In this document: piece by piece, positions 62,478-64,000 of the stretch | Position numbering within the stretch: position 1 is the first letter of the stretch | How the letters are laid out: each line of letters begins with the position of its first letter | Assembly (NCBI GenBank): GCA_963697995.1 | Contig: OY969110.1 | Coordinates: 1,550,001 to 1,614,000, forward strand | From: MFD00082-c5 sp963697995 | Lineage (GTDB): Bacteria > Chlamydiota > Chlamydiia > Chlamydiales > JAJFMB01 | DNA length: 64,000 bases | Reading direction: 5' to 3' | Notes under the pieces: generated by a model | The model's database searches: none | The model's input: the letters and a program-made list of their open reading frames with translations, nothing else | Told to the model about the DNA's origin: nothing | Program-made: the position numbers and the translations under genes

Positions 62478-63701
62478 ATGAGAAAATGGTCGTATAATCC
62501 AAATACCGCTTTTATTTTCGCGGCCCTATTTGGGCTTCTTATCGGGTATTGGGATCACCAAAAAGTTATGGGCGCCGTTCAAGCCATTTCAGAAATTTTT
62601 ATCAATTTACTCAAATTAATTAGCTTGCCAATTATTTTCTTGTCGATCGTTTCCACTGCCTGTGGTATGGAGAGCGTTGCTGAGATTAAAAAACTTGGCA
62701 GAAGAGTCATCCGTTACACCCTTTTGACAACTGTTGTGGCTGCCTCTGTTGCTCTCGCTCTCTTCGTTCTGATTCAACCCGTTCGGGGACAAATCGGTGT
62801 GGCTCTTGAAGCTAAGGACAAGTTCGATCAGACAAGCTACTGGACTTATCTTGTGAAAGTGGTTCCCTCAAACATTATTCATCCCTTCTATGATAATCAC
62901 GTGGTTGGTGTCCTTTTCATTGCAATGATGCTCAGTTTCGCAATTTTATCTCTTCCAAAAGAGAATCGGGATATCTTACACGGCTTTTTCTCAAGTTTGT
63001 ATGCTGCGATCATGAAACTGACAAGCTGGATTGTTCAGTTGATGCCATTGGCTGTCTTCTCGTTTGTTGCTCTTTTCGTCAAAGACTTAAGAAGCGGATT
63101 AGAAATGAAGAGTTTGGCCCTCTACCTTCTTTGCGTGGTCGGTGCTAACCTCGTTCAAGCCTTTATTGTTCTCCCTATCTTTTTAAAGGCTAAGGGAATA
63201 TCCCCAATTAAAACGGCAAAAGGGTTGATGCCTGCCCTCTCGATCGCTTTTTTTAGCAAGTCTTCTAGTGCAGCTCTTCCTTCCGCTATCGGTTGCTGCC
63301 AGGGCAATATCAATATTTCAAAAAAAGTGGCCAACTTCTCGCTTCCTCTTTGCACGACGATCAATATGAACGGATGCGCAGCTTTTATTTTGACCACAGT
63401 CCTTTTCGTCTCCATGAGTAATGGGATTAACTATACAGGATTTGAGATGCTTATGTGGGTGGTCATCGCAACGATTGCAGCCGTTGGTAATGCCGGTGTT
63501 CCGATGGGATGCTACTTCCTTTCAAGCGCTCTTTTAGCTGCCATGGGAATTCCTTTAAATTTACTCGGTGTCATCTTGCCTTTCTATGCCATGATTGATA
63601 TGTTAGAAAGTGCTATTAATGTGTGGTCAGATTGCTGCGTCACAGCGGTTGTCGACAAAGAGATGAGCCTGGAGTTGGCAGGAGAGCCCGCATTGAGCTA
63701 A
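62478..63701 (+). CDS. Dicarboxylate/amino acid:cation symporter (DAACS, GltP-like)
   Basis: 407 residues, eight helices and two hairpins. SKSSSAALPSAIGC is the first hairpin signature (Ser-rich loop) and TTINMNGCAAFIL is the NMDG-like motif with Asp changed to Asn-Gly, which may alter substrate or ion coupling. GNAGVPMGCYFLSSALLAAMG forms the second hairpin. It probably imports glutamate, aspartate or a C4-dicarboxylate with Na+ or H+. Start ATG 62478 with AAAAAGG. It precedes pdhA. Confidence 0.88.
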   Translation: MRKWSYNPNTAFIFAALFGLLIGYWDHQKVMGAVQAISEIFINLLKLISLPIIFLSIVSTACGMESVAEIKKLGRRVIRYTLLTTVVAASVALALFVLIQPVRGQIGVALEAKDKFDQTSYWTYLVKVVPSNIIHPFYDNHVVGVLFIAMMLSFAILSLPKENRDILHGFFSSLYAAIMKLTSWIVQLMPLAVFSFVALFVKDLRSGLEMKSLALYLLCVVGANLVQAFIVLPIFLKAKGISPIKTAKGLMPALSIAFFSKSSSAALPSAIGCCQGNINISKKVANFSLPLCTTINMNGCAAFILTTVLFVSMSNGINYTGFEMLMWVVIATIAAVGNAGVPMGCYFLSSALLAAMGIPLNLLGVILPFYAMIDMLESAINVWSDCCVTAVVDKEMSLELAGEPALS

Positions 63702-63717
63702 CCTTTAAGGACTTATA

Positions 63718-64000
63718 ATGGACAAGGAGACGCTTTTAAAAAACCTCGATGAGATGCTTCTTATCAGGCAGTTTGAAACACGGGCGGAATCGGCCTATCT
63801 CCAGGGCTTTATAGGTGGCTTTTTTCACTCCTATATCGGGCAAGAGGCTATTCAAGTAGCTGCCGTTCAAGTGTTTGGCTTGAAACATTGGTATTTGACC
63901 ACTTATAGGTGCCACGCTCTTGCTTATCTTTTGGGAGCCACTCCTAAAGAGATGATGGCAGAACTCTTCGGCAAGGCAACAGGTCTTGCCAAAGGAAGAG
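63718..64000 (+). CDS. pdhA: Pyruvate dehydrogenase E1 alpha subunit, 5' part
   Basis: Truncated by the window edge; 94 codons are visible. MDKETLLKNLDEMLLIRQFE, GFIGGFFHSYIGQEAIQVAA and TTYRCHALAYLLGATPKEMM, then AELFGKATGLAKG, match the TPP-dependent E1-alpha N-terminus (family 'R.fE.r...ly..g.i.gf.H...GqEA...g'). It has AAGGAC upstream of ATG 63718. It should lead an operon with the E1-beta and E2 genes, outside this window. Confidence 0.9.
   Translation, partial: MDKETLLKNLDEMLLIRQFETRAESAYLQGFIGGFFHSYIGQEAIQVAAVQVFGLKHWYLTTYRCHALAYLLGATPKEMMAELFGKATGLAKGR

Overview
The window reads as a chromosome segment of an obligate intracellular bacterium of the order Chlamydiales outside the classical Chlamydiaceae (a Simkania-, Waddlia- or Parachlamydia-like 'environmental' chlamydia). 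Pointers are an ATP/ADP-type NTT translocase, an NhaD-type antiporter, a PPi-dependent phosphofructokinase, a Kdo transferase, an NAD-dependent ligase, and several large, helical, unrecognised proteins that look like host-directed effectors. Citrate synthase and aconitase are both present, which Chlamydiaceae lack. Genus cannot be fixed from sequence reading alone.

Layout. 1-4100: the 3' part of an MFS transporter, a tandem array of decayed copies of the 3' end of an ABC permease gene, then a three-gene ABC exporter. 4100-6350: HdeD-like membrane protein, acetate kinase, and a Cys/His/Tyr/Gly-rich secreted protein. 6450-12900: a giant 1440-residue protein divergent from a 626-residue protein that carries a recognisable eukaryotic-type HECT E3 ubiquitin ligase domain. 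12900-20590: NTT, NhaD, two hypothetical proteins (one Inc-like), and many copies of a MITE-like element. 20590-26340: aconitase, an adenylate kinase with an N-terminal hydrophobic extension, DUF4019 protein, WaaA, initiator and elongator tRNA-Met and a tRNA remnant. 26340-30180: alpha/beta-hydrolase-like protein, small secreted protein, PPi-PFK. 30340-34920: an oppABC-DF peptide importer operon. 35030-37420: a four-gene operon (dienelactone hydrolase, TMEM14 family, SnoaL-like protein, RGY-repeat protein). 37430-44830: hypothetical, BTB/POZ protein, malate dehydrogenase-citrate synthase pair, FAD oxidoreductase, MBL hydrolase-HflX pair. 44880-53290: a 1605-residue protein, a coiled-coil protein, a 36-residue basic protein, MtaB and a hypothetical. 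53750-64000: LigA, MiaB, L13-S9, NfeD-NfeD-FloA-YggS membrane cluster, a DAACS symporter and the start of pdhA.

How the genes work together. Host nucleotides (NTT), peptides (Opp) and dicarboxylates or amino acids (DAACS) are imported. Glycolysis (PPi-PFK), pyruvate dehydrogenase and the malate-oxaloacetate-citrate-isocitrate steps give a more complete central metabolism than in Chlamydia. The HECT ligase and the BTB protein are bacterial copies of eukaryotic ubiquitin-pathway parts and are the strongest candidates for host manipulation. The window is littered with about ten copies of one small inverted-repeat element (TA-GTCGGCCC...GGGCCGAC-TA) with no transposase in view. Two copies end exactly where a neighbouring gene stops and supply its TAG codon.
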